A stretch of DNA of 64,000 nt from Nemopilema nomurai (lineage: Eukaryota; Cnidaria; Scyphozoa; Rhizostomeae; Rhizostomatidae), in the NCBI GenBank assembly GCA_003864495.1, contig ML133412.1, positions 186,001 to 250,000 of the forward strand. The letters run 5' to 3'. Of this stretch, positions 1-12,700 are shown piece after piece. The notes beneath the pieces are model-generated. The model ran no database searches, was not told the DNA's origin, and saw only the letters and a list, made by a program, of their open reading frames with translations. How positions within the stretch are numbered: the stretch's first letter is position 1; every line of letters starts with the position of its first letter. The translations under genes were made by a program, and so were the position numbers.

Positions 1-799
1 GTTTCTAGAGTTGTAAAACTAGACCACGTGTGGAATAGGCTTAACAATGTGAATTATAATGAATGTGGTTAATGCATGTGTATTTCTCACTTTGATGAAT
101 TGTGTTCCATTCTGATGAAGTGTTCTATGATGAGTGTCGGGATAAATGCTTAGATTATGAAGTACAAACCTTTTTCCATAGTTTTTTCTTCGTTAGACGT
201 ATACAGTGTAAAGATAGTGCGAGACAATATTACGAGAATTCTCCAAGATTCCATTAGTTATAGTTTCTATTTCTATATATAGAATAAGTTTAGGTGTCAG
301 TGGTTGCTTTTTTACTTTAGGTTTATTAAGTTTCATTTTCTATAATTCACAACTTTTTTCAGTTACCAATGTACAGTAACATTTTATTTCTTTTGGACCC
401 ACTTGAAATCGAAGATAGCTCGCGTTGTTTCAAGTTCAACCAGCGACAACTACTGGATGTTTTGTTGTACATCCTGGGGCTGTAGTCGGCAGCTTTCATT
501 ACCTTAAACCTAATCCGGTGGTGCAGGACAAACACCACGCAACTCCTTCCCTGATATTTCCAGTCAAATATGGGACTACCTTTTATGGGGGAATTCTTTT
601 TAATGGGGAATCCCATTCACTGGGAACCCCTTTCGGGGAATCTCCTTCGAAGGGGGTTCCTTTTGTTGAGGAATCCCCTTCAATGAGAGTTCCATTTTAT
701 CGAGGAACCCCTAAATCCTTGCCAACTACCCTGTTTCTTCCCACCTTTCATCCAATGTCCACTTGTCTTCATAACTTGAATTACTGTTTTGTATTGCAG
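1..799 (+). other. CSTF3 intron (3' part), no exon recognised
   Basis: This stretch precedes the first recognisable CSTF3 exon and ends in a good acceptor (TTGTATTGCAG). I see no other exon of the gene here. It contains the small GGGGAATC-type minisatellite listed separately at 605-715. Confidence 0.55.
605..715. repeat. Degenerate minisatellite, unit about 30-34 bp
   Basis: Four diverged units begin with G/A-GGAA at 606, 636, 669 and 703, each followed by a C-rich part and a GGGTTCC/GAGTTCC-like part. The tract stays open in the reading frame of the next CSTF3 exon and would encode a degenerate Gly-Glu-Ser-Pro-Ser...Val-Pro-Phe repeat. Confidence 0.6.
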
Positions 800-3700
800 G
801 CATATGAGGAAGTTTCTCGCGGAATAGTTCGCGGCAATCCGTCAGTGCCTCCCCAGTTGACTTCCATTGAGGTGAAACAAAAGGAGCTTTGGCGACGGTA
901 TATTGCGTGGGAAAAGACCAACCCCACGAAGTCAGAAGATATGAATCTGTTTATAAAGCGAGGTTAGTTTGGAACGAGGTTTTCATAGTTGTGGACCCTG
1001 AAATACGCAGTACAGTCTGGAAACACGAAAGACTCTGAATTCATTCCTGTCGAATTTGATTAGCAATACAGAAAAAAAGGTTATTGTTTGACCAAATTGT
1101 GAATAACTGATAATAACTTTGAAAGCCTGTAAAACTACACAAGGCAATTCGACTCAATTTAAATTTTTGAGAGTATTCAATCTGAAAACTCTTTTTCTTT
1201 ATTGGCAAAAGGACTTCGTGAGCCGGTTTAGCATAGGAAATCTTGGACCTGGATTCTCTTTCTTACCGCTATACCAAGAATAACAGATATTAAATTGATT
1301 TAAAAGACTCAAGTCTAAGTTTATTTAGCATTCATTGCAAATTTTCAAGCCAAAATTTATTATTATGTATTAACAGTATTTTATGAGCAAATTGGCGCTA
1401 GATTGAGATGAAGGCTTGTCCAGTGTAAATGTACAAGGCTCATTTGAAAACAGCTTGACAAAGCTAAATATACAAGGCATCATCTTGTGTCGCCCTCTTG
1501 GTCTCATGCAATCAAAATTATTGAAGTCGATGAAGTGTGTTTTCTTGCTGTGCAGGTTCCTTTGAAGAGGAACTCGTGCTGGTAACGGTTGCTCTCTTTA
1601 AAAAGAATCTAAAATTAGCTCGTGGGATAGCATCGTTGAAAGAAACTCTTGATCTCTGATGCCAGCTTTTTGATGATTTGACACCAGATTTAATAGAAAT
1701 TTACTGTGCACCCACATTGTCCAATGCAAAGATTCACAGTTCTCCTGTTCTGAATGATTCAACGTGGTGTGTATATCAATGGTACCGACGATATTACGTA
1801 GGCTCCTTTTTAGGTGTTACCTATAATCCTTGACCAGAGTCCCTAGAACACCCTGTGGCTAATGAGATGAATTTCTAGTCTTGAAATTGTTGTTATTCAA
1901 CGTTGTTCGAAGGGGGAGAGTATAGGCTTAGGTAGAGTATAGGGTATACCCACTTGTACTTGCTATAAGCTTTTTCTCTTGTCAATAAACATTGATAATC
2001 TGCAAAGAAAGGACATCTAGATTTCTTGTATCTTATCTGAGCCACGTGTTACCAAAAGTTTTCTCGTTATTTATGTTTGATGACTTCCTTGAACTTTTCT
2101 AAGTTCCTGTCTTTTCAGATATTTCATTAATCTATTTTCCCAGCTTTTTCTTTTGTACACGGAGACTCAGCTTAAAAGGGTGGCCTGTATTTCCAATTCA
2201 ACGTTGTTTCATCATCAATACGTTTTTGCAAGTATTTAAACCTTAAGATTTTTGTTAAAAATAAGGCTCACATTATTTTACAATTTTGGCCCTGCTCTTT
2301 TGATAGTTACATTTGCATACGAACAAGCACTGCTTTCGATGGGCTTCCACCCCGACATATGGTATGAGGCTGCATTGTTCCTTGAAACTCGTAGCAAGCA
2401 AATGATGGAACGAGGGGTTGGTAAAAATTTGTCACTAGCCGTCTTAGATTCTATATGTGATTTGATTCTAACAGTTTATGATCTTTCGAAATTCTGTACA
2501 GTTTGAAGGAAATCATTATGCAATAATATTTCCTTTAAGCAAAGCTAACGTTTTGTAAGAGATAAAATTTTTTTTCTTGAGTTACAATAGAGATGTGTTG
2601 GTTACAATAATATGCCTACATGTTCAGCTGATAGGCCCAACCTTTAGACATTCACAATATCTCTGAAGAACTTGTTGATGATGCTTTTACCCTATGGTGT
2701 CTTTTCAAATCATGACAAGGTGATTGCTGTAAAAGGTCTTGTTCGTCTTGTTAATGCAGGATATTACCACGGGAAATAAGCTAGCGGATGACGCCGCAAC
2801 GTTTTATGACAGAGCAACTTCGACACTGCTAAAAACAAACTTAATGCTACACTTTGCATATGCTGATTTCGAAGAGGTATGTCTGGCATCGTGATTTTGT
2901 CATTTACTCAAGTACTGATGCTTGAGCCCAGAGATTATGAACTACGTTGGGTCTTAACGAGTTTGGACAATGGAGGTTTCTCATGGCTGTATTCTTTCGT
3001 TGTGTTGCATATTTACTACCCATAAATTTTTATAACCTAAACTAGATATTGATGGTCTAAGGAAACTTCTTTTGATCAATCCAGTTTTTACAACTGGCTG
3101 CATAGCGCTACAAAGCCAAATGTTTCTAGTTATACAGGTATTCTTGCAACAGCAAGAAGTTAAGGAAATATTAAGAGCTGCCGATGAAGACAAAAATCGT
3201 GCCCTTTGCCGATATAGAGCCATGAAAATGGCTTTTTGAGGAAAAAAGACGGCAACGGAGAAAGCCTGGTCACACAAGTGCAGAATTTTTGCAACGGAGG
3301 CGATTTTATCACTGATTCCCCCCGATATGAAAAACTGATCTGTTTACACAACACTTTCGTGCCGGTATAAAACTTCATGCCGGCACGAAAAAGCGACATA
3401 AGATTTTCGTGCCGGCATGAAAAATCGTGCGGGCATGAGTTTCCTTTCGGGTCTCATGTAAAGGGCCCCTAAGAAAGCGAATTTTAAATCACTCGAGGTG
3501 TCGCGTAGATGGTCGCGGGCCTCTTCACTCTCGTGTGACCTAAAACCAGGTTTTCAAGGCTTTGTAAAGTTAGTGTTCAGATCTAACTATTTCGACTAAA
3601 TTTAATTTCAGAATGACCGCAAACTGCGATGCAGTTTCAAATTTGTGCGAATTTTATGTTTCTTCATGGGTCACCGTAAGAGAAATTCACTGAAGTAATT

Positions 3701-6700
3701 TGCACTGTAAAGTCATACATTGTTTTTTAATCAATTTGAAATTGAATAAGTAGTCACTTCCCTGCTTTTTTCTGTGGTCCACTAGTAGGTGATTAATTTC
3801 AACTCATCTAAATGCCAGTTTCACATATATAACATGTTTCTGGCTTTGTCTGAAATGGCTGGAATCGCCGGAATCATCAGTCGAAAATTCGAAATTGCTA
3901 AAAGTAATAATATATTACCCAATTAATTAAGTAGACTGAGCCTTTGAAGTTCAGCGATTTCGCAAGTGACATTTTCTATTATAACAATTGAAATATAAAG
4001 TAGCTTTAGATATTGAAACCTCCATGTTAAATGAGACAGTTTGCTTCGTTTCCTGAACTCCCTTTTTCTAAACGTCGCTTATTCACCGAAGATTTACTAC
4101 CTGCCTAGTACTATTGTTTACATATGAAACATCCGGCTCAGAATGTTCGCGCCTGGAGAATCTGACAGCTTTCGGCAACCCAGTGCCTTATTAGTACCAC
4201 TGCATCGTTCCTAGTCTGCACGATCTCCTTTTGAGGATTGGCAAATATTTAATGCATTCTTTGTTCTGTATAAGTAGCTTACACTATTTGTGCATTTGTT
4301 GTATTTGAAGAGGTGGCACAAGAAAACCTCACAGGCGCCTACAAAGGGAAGAAAAATGTAAAAAAATACTAAGCTGTATTTCGCCCATGATGAGAGTCCC
4401 CTTATGTGATATGAGTACTGATACGGGGTTTTAGCAATCTTGCCGCAATTGTCAATTTGGAATTAACTTCACAGAGAAATCTGATGCATAGGTGGTAAAA
4501 CTTTTTTCACAGAGCCGTAAACGAACACAGAAGGTCCACGAAATTTATACAAAACTAATTGAACAAGAAGACACTGATCCAACACTGGTGAGATTTTTAA
4601 TGCAGAGTTTTCTCATTTGCAAGAGTCGAAATGGTATTTTTTGACTGGGATGAATTTTGATTTAACTGAAAATCACGGAGTTAGAAAATCTTTTATTCTA
4701 TTGCATCTAAAACCTTAAAGTACATATTACACTACTACTTACAAGATACTACTAAAGTAGCACTTAGACAACACGAATGCATGGGAGGAGTACTATGTCT
4801 TCTTATGACAACGAATGCTACACTGTATATGAAGAGGAGTAGAAGGCTAAATTTAATAAGGATATAAGATCTATTGATACTAGTTTGACCTTATGACGCA
4901 CCGCCAAACGGTCATTATCTGATTCCTAGATCGAGGAAATAGGAATACTTTCCAGCGTACGGGTGCTGCACGCTGCCGAAGTAGGCTAATAACGGCTTGA
5001 CTGGTTTATGCTTACTATCCCCAAGATCCATCAGCTGCCTTCGGATAAATTGCCGGAGATATTGATTGATGTTCCGCTTTCCTTGAAGATATACATCCAG
5101 TACATGAAGTTCTCGAGGCGCGCAGAGGGAATCAAAGAGAGCCGTGCCATTTTCAGAAAAGCCCGAGAGGATCCAAGAAATCAATATCACGTGAGCAATT
5201 ATTTTCTGAAGACCTATAGCGATCTAATCAAAAGACCCATAAAACTCCATAAAACAAGTGCGAGGATGGCTCAGTGGTTAGAGGCGCTGACTACGGACCC
5301 AAGGGTCTGTGGTTCGAGTCCCTGGCACGACCAAACTTTCACCCAGAGTGAGGAGAGTTGCCAGCTCTCTGTAATTCCAGGCATAAGGAATCACGAGGTG
5401 TGGTCACATCGAGAGGAAGGACCAGGGTACTGCTCGTTAAGCTTAAGCTTCTCAGTGTCCTAAAACTACCTTCGGATGCAAGGTAGAAACAAGAATCACA
5501 AAAATCAAATTAAGGGATGGTTTTCTCTGCAAGTAAAATATTCGAAAACAAGCAAGATATGGTCTCTCACATAAATGTTCGAAAAAATTTAAACTCAGGC
5601 TTTCAGTAATTAAATGAGAGCTTGAATCAGTGTCCCAAATGCCCAAAATTAGACCTGATTGTTCCAAGGACAATTGATTGTGCCAAGGCGAAATATGTGC
5701 CCTGCCTTATATGTACCACTGTTCTCATTGCCCACGCGGTTACTTTTTATGCGTTGTTGCTTTAGCATAGACTAAGTATCTGTTTGGTATGATACTTTAA
5801 TCTCAATAACGACTTCCTCCATTTGTTATTTACACTTAACATCACATTTCCCTTTGATTCGTTAGAGCAATACCGCTTCCTTCCGTTCTAAACATTGCAT
5901 TTTTCTTTACATAGTCGTTTTAAACTTTTTTATAAGTAGACAGCCTATAGAAATGATTGCGTAGGCATTTATAAGAAACATCCTCAATATGAATTTTAAG
6001 CACATGACAAAAATCGCTACAAAGCTGGTAGCTAAAATCGTAGGTTGCCGTATCAGGTAAATATTGTTAATGTTTGTCATGTTTTCTTACCTAATAGGTC
6101 TTTGTTGTTGCCGCTTTAGTGGAACATTTTTGCAATAAGGTGCCATATTTTGTTTTATTGCATGTTTCTTACATTGATTCTTACATTGTTAAGAATGTTT
6201 CTTACATTACTATGAGGGTATCTACTCGCACAGCCAACCAGCCTCGTTTTTGTTTTGCTTTACTCCCTGCCTCTTGCATGCTTAGTGCGGGCAACATACT
6301 GCCAATGTCAAAATTGTTCATCGCTTTAATTGCAACTGTATTGTTTCTTTCAGCGATGGGCTGCGTTATGCTTGCCCGGTATAGTAGGCAATAATCGAAC
6401 ATTTTAACTAAAGATAGCAATTATTATGAGCTCTGTACGATGCTATAGCTCAAACCTTGTCCTCAAATTCTGAAATCATCAATCATAAAATGTATTTGGC
6501 TTTTTTTGTTTTGCTTAGGATTCTAAAGTTGCTCATAACATATTCGAACTTGGAATGAAGGTATGATAGCTTCGCTTTTGTTTGTAAACCTTTAAGAATT
6601 AGTGTCTTTTTATGTCTAGGTATAAAGTAAAGGAAAATGAAAAAAATATTTTTTCGTATGCAGTATGATTTTCACTGGTTTAACTACACAGGTTAAACGG

Positions 6701-9700
6701 AACTGTTTAATTGAACTCGAATTTCTTGTCTCGTAGTTGGCTTTTCACTTTTGGTCTTTATCAATACTATACCATTGTCTCACATACATGATTATAATTC
6801 TATCTAGTGTTTCATTGCGTTTTTTTTAACTAGTCAAACACTCTGTCATCCATGTGTCATTTAGTTATTGAGACATTTTACAATGTAGACTTTTGGTCGA
6901 CACAGTTCAGGTTAAGTTTTCACATGCCAAAACATGAAAACGTCCCACTGACTGGTCCAATTTTGACCTCATTGATTTTATCGCTCCTTGAATTTTTTGC
7001 CTCGTGGGTCCTTATAGTTAAAATTCTCAGTCACATTTTGTATCTCTCAAAATATGCGACTTTTTGAAATTTTTTCTTCTTTCCTTCTTCATCAAAAACA
7101 GAATTTATGGGCATTTGAAGACTTATGATCACTTCTCATGTTTGTTTTTCATGCATGTGTCTACAATCCCTTGTGCATTTATTTTTAATGCAAAGTCGAT
7201 TTTTCCTGAGGTCATCAAAAGATATCCTCCTCCAAAAATAAATTTGTCACCAGATGTTCACATCTGATGCAGGCAAACAGAAACCAGCGATTATATTTTC
7301 CATTAGAAACTATAAATAAAATGGATAGACCCAGCTGCAGGATTTCTTGCTATCAAAGTGTGGCTGCGTTTTGCTTTGATGAATTTTTCGAGACTGTGTG
7401 AATTTTTTCTAGACGCTTCCAAAATTATTCGAAAACATTGCTGGTCCATTCAATCCCTCAAGAAATCCCTTGGAGGAAATAGTTCCACTCTGAAATTGAG
7501 AACGAGAGAGGATTTTTGTTGCTTTCATTAAACTTTTGGAAGCTTTATTCTTCAAGATATTTATTTTATTTTAGAAATACGGAAATGTCACAGACTATGT
7601 CTTGCAGTACCTAGAATACAAGATCTATCTCAATGGTAAGGAAGTGGAATATTGTTTTAGTTTATTGAGATCGTATTTTGAAGCAGGATAATCAACTAAT
7701 CAATGCAATGCGTTGGCAAGTGATCTCGAATGTTATCGATGGTGATAAGGAATGATGATTGCGATGGCAAGGAGTGATTCTCCCTGTTTTTTAATCAACT
7801 AATCAATGCAATGCGTTGGCAAGTGATCTCGAATGTTATCGATGGTGATAAGGAATGATGATTGCGATGGCAAGGAATGATTCTCCCTGTTTTTTAATCA
7901 AGGAATCAATTATGCCGTGATAATGGTTGGGATCTCTGTTGACTTGTATATTAATGCTCGTATATTGGGTATGACTGATTCTTTGATTTTGTAATGCCTG
8001 TTTTTTAATGTAATGATCACCCTGGTATTTATTAACTCCCCTATTCTGATTGTATTGATTCTGGTTTGACTGATGACGTCAAGGCAGCGATAGTGAAATC
8101 TAGATTCTATTTCTTATTGCTTTTTGCAGACGACAACAACACGCGCGTTTTATTCGAGAGGATATTGAACACGCTGCCAAAAGAGCAAAGTAGAGTTGTC
8201 ATGTCGCGATACTTACAGTTTGAGTCACAGTACGGCGATCTGGCCAGTATTATCAAAATCGACAGGCGAATTTCAGCCATTTGCACAGAGGTAGAAACAT
8301 TTTCATTGTTTTTTGGTTTCCACTATTTGTCTGTTATCTGGATCAACGTTCAAGGAAAAAGCGTCACATGTTCTGGAAAAATGTTGCTAATCTCGCTAAT
8401 TTCTGTGCTGTTTTCAAGGCTGACACTTTTTTGGGTTAGTTTTGCTTTTGACATTGGGGCTTAGACAGCTTTTGTCTTTAATCTTGTCTGAAGAGGTCAA
8501 AAGTTAGCATTTGCCTGGAATTTCATGTCTTGTGCATCTGGATTTTTAGTCTGAAAAGAGAAAACCAAGAAAAGTGTCGTATGTCTGCTTGGCTGTTTTG
8601 CTAAACACCGCAAATCTTCATTTTGAAACACTGAATTCCTGGTAGTGGCTGGGCACACATATAAAGTTTCCATTTCTTGTGGATTTCATTGCAGTTCTAG
8701 AACCATAGCCCAGCTCGTGTAAATGATTAATGCCATCAAGCTTACAGTATTGATGTAGGCTTGGCCGCCACATGACAGCGCAACACGAAAAACTTTCGCG
8801 TTGAAACTTCCGATGTTTTGCTTCTTTTACGAAAAGTAGGAAATGTCCTTATGCCAACTCGACTTTAATTTTGAATTATTGACACCACGGAGCTTGAGAT
8901 GTTTATATAGGCTTTATGAAGCCATAGCAGCGGTAGCGACTTGGTGGCAATAAAGATTGTGGTGTTAAGGATTTCTCAGGAAGTTGAAATAGAGTCTGTG
9001 CTGAGCATGTGCCTTTATCGACTCTATTGGGGCAGCAAGAACATTAATAACATACTTAGTATCGTACATTCTTGGTTTCGTGATCTGTGAGTTCTTTGAA
9101 GCTGGTAGATGCCTGAAATCAAACTGCATTTTGAAAACAACTGAAATCAAATGCTTGAGCTAAAATTAAATGACAAAACGAGTGTTGACAGAAAGTTTCG
9201 ATGAAAATTTCAATTCTTTCGGTGTCTACACTGCCTTGAGGGAAAGGATTGGAGGTACTGGGGATCTAATTTACGTTTTTATAATTGGTAGTCAAACAGT
9301 GCAGAAAATAAGGATGACAAGATTTTCCCGAGTCATATACAGCATTTTCAGGAAATCCCGTTTTATTCAATAACTTATTTTCTCGATAAAGTCTATGTAT
9401 TCGTATATTAAAGCAGAGATTCTAACGACCAACTAATAAATTACCCGCACTCTTCGTTGTATGTAGGAATATACATTTTCCATTAGAAACCTAATGTTCG
9501 TACGTTTCTTCCAGACATTTGACGACAACGAAACTTTATCATTGTTGGATAGATATCGTTACTTGGATCTTTTACCTTGCTCTGCAAATGAGCTCGGTAG
9601 CATGGGCTACAAGGTTAGTTTGGAACCTTCCGAAAAACAAAAAATCAAATCGGTAGATACCAAGTACCCAAGGGTCTTTTCTGTATTTTTGCCGTGTAGA

Positions 9701-12700
9701 ACTATACTTCCACTAGCAAGTAGATTTGCTTATATAATGCTATAAAAATTGTGTGTGGAAAGTGTTTTTCAAAGACGAAAAATAGTGGAATCGTGGTTTT
9801 AGCATACTTGAAGTACTATTTCGTATCTTCTGAAGTATCCTCGAAGTATGAATGTTGGAAAATGATCAAAGTCTGACAAAATAAATCGCCAGTTAGGGAT
9901 CGGAAATACTAGGAGGTTGTAAGAGGAGCACATGATTGGCTGTTACTAGCCAATCAAAGTCCACTTCACATCTTTCTTAGAAAAGCCCAAGAGAGAAGAC
10001 AGAATCTTTCCTTCTACATAGATAGGGATTTGCATATAAGATTTTCTCAACAAAATTTCTGTCCAAGTTTTGCCTATTCGGATTGAAATGTACGAAGCTT
10101 AGCATTGCATAAATAGCAAACATTATTGATTACCGTAGCTTTTAAATCAACCATGTTTCGCAGTGACTCTGGAAGGGTATTTTGGTGAAGATAATGACGA
10201 GAATTGTTTTTGTAGGCAAATCAGAACGCGGAAAGTGCCGTCAACTTGAGTTCAGTATCAACGGAGAGGATGAAAATGAAACTCCCGGTCATTAACGAGG
10301 ATCCGCCCGAGTTTCCTAAGCCGGACATTTCTCAGATGAAAGCCTTTAAACCCATTCCAACCGGTGCTGCTGGTAAGAACAGTTAAAAATCTACTCTTTT
10401 TATTCTGGCAAATCAGACATACATAACAAATTTGAGTCGCCGTAGCAATTTAGCTTACTCAGCTTAGAAGCGGCCTAGTTCTATACCAGATTAATTTTTT
10501 CCGGCCCTTTATACTTCATTATGTCCATGCGATATTTTGTATTCAAAAAGCTCGTTTTTATCATATGGCTTTTAATTATACATAATCATCGCAGTAATCA
10601 GTACTGTTGAACGGTGATGTGTGTAAATTTTATAATTTTATAATTATAATAAAGAATTTTATAATTATCGTCTTCCATAAAAGAAATTTAACACCAAAGC
10701 TTTTCAAAGAATTTAGCTACTACGAAACCAGCCAGAACTTTCGACAATAATTTAATAATATCTAGATAATGTTACTGACAGAAACTTTCCACTTTTGATC
10801 TGAATATTGATGCATGTTCTTCTACAAATGATTGAGTCTGTGTTACCAAATCTTGTTTGGTGCCCAAGTTTAGGCTCATAGCATGTTCATTACAGCAGTG
10901 ATTTCCATTTTTTGTTGCAATACTTTTCCACGTGGGCGAATATTTTTTTCTAATTCTTGTTTCGAATCAGCACATTAAGGCTGAAGGTCCCAACTTTGAC
11001 AGTAAGCTTTCGTGTTTAGACGGGACTTTGAAGGTCAGGAGGTTTTCTAATTTACATACTGCTAGTATGCGATCTCGTATAATAGAATTATACTACTTGC
11101 AGCTTGGTTTGATGTAAGGCAAGTCGTTCACTTAACTAACATGTTTATAAGAACAACGTTTGAGTGAGAAGAGGCTGAAACTAGGAAATAATTGTAGAAA
11201 TATATGGAAGAGAAAACTAAGGGAGTTATGTCTAAGGTGAAATAATTAGATAGTGTGCAGATATGTGAATCGAAAGGGCAATAAGATCACAATAAAGTAG
11301 GATATGGAAGGAGATGATAAGAACACCGACAGACACGAATAAGTAAAAAAGAATGAAATTGAGTTGGCCCGAACGATGCTCAAAGCAAACAGAGTGAAGA
11401 ATTGAATGATCGAAACGATGCTTGAATTTTATCTGAGATTTTGTTTCAAAAGTCCTATTCCTGAAACAGATTTATAGGTTAACTAGTAAACTACTAGTAA
11501 CGCTAATCTGCGATATTTTTGTTTTCTAAAGTGGAATTATCCATATCAAACAGAGAAATTCGCACTCGGGACGTACACCCAAAAACACAAATAAGCGTTT
11601 CATCTGAAGTAGTATGAAATTATGCTGCATATGGATTGCAGGCCGCTGTAATTTTCGTCTTGAATAACTCGCGACTAATTACTTTTTACTCAGACATTTC
11701 GTCTCTTTTTTAGGATGCTATCCTTCTAATGAGACACCAATTCATATTTGACTGCTTAACAGGCTCGACTCGAGTCGTGAATGATTACCAACAAGTTGGG
11801 TTGTAACAAAAACCTTGTATATCTCGTTCCGCTTCTGTTAATGAAGTGAACTCAAAGACTGTATTGATCTTATCTCGATTAATAAAGTTCTTTTCTTCTT
11901 TTAGCGGTTGGACCAAGGGTTGCTCCTGGCGGGATTTTCCCACCTCCCGACGCAGCGATGGAAATTTTGGCCAACCTACCACCACCTAACTGCTTTCAGG
12001 TACAATTTTATTCAATTGCTTTTACAATTTTACTAAGTTATCTTGGATAGGGAGACTTAATAAAATATAACGGTACTTAATAAATCAACTCAAAGTCACA
12101 CTTATTTGTTTTAAGATAGAAAATTATATATGAATGAGATACATTTGAACACAAATGAATAAATGCATAGCTGATATATATTTATTTATTTATATTATGT
12201 ATACATATGCATTATAAAGGTCAATGATAAAATTATACAATGAGTTTCCCACTACTGAGTTTGGAACTTTCAGCTGCCTGAGACACTGCATGTTTTATTC
12301 TTATGGTGTTTGGTTTGGCAAAAAATATTCATTTGATCCAATGTAAGAGTTGTTTCAAACTTCAAATGGATCTGACTTTGCTTGCTCTCAAACAGCAAGG
12401 GGCTTAGATATTTTTCATACGTGCATCACACGAGTTTAGCAATTACACTGAGCTTCATTGTCTTTACTGGCTAGATGCTCGTTCTCTTTGCGCCGAAAAA
12501 ACAAGGAATAGAGAAAGCAGCAGATGATATAAATAGGCTATACAACTTTTCTTTTCAAACCGGTACGTGAATTCCCCAAGTGTGCTAACACTCATAGTAC
12601 ACCAATCATTCCCCATTTTATTGGTCTTCAGTATTCACTCTTTCAATTTTTTTTCAGGGACCGTTTGTCAAAGTCGATGATTTGATGAATTTGATTTTGA

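Noticed and set aside
5260..5333. Functional tRNA gene
   Set aside because: A and B boxes are present, but the acceptor and anticodon stems pair poorly by eye and a 130-bp non-tRNA body follows, as in a SINE.
12120..12225. AT-rich TATTTATT tract as a regulatory element
   Set aside because: Ordinary low-complexity intron sequence without a consistent repeat unit.
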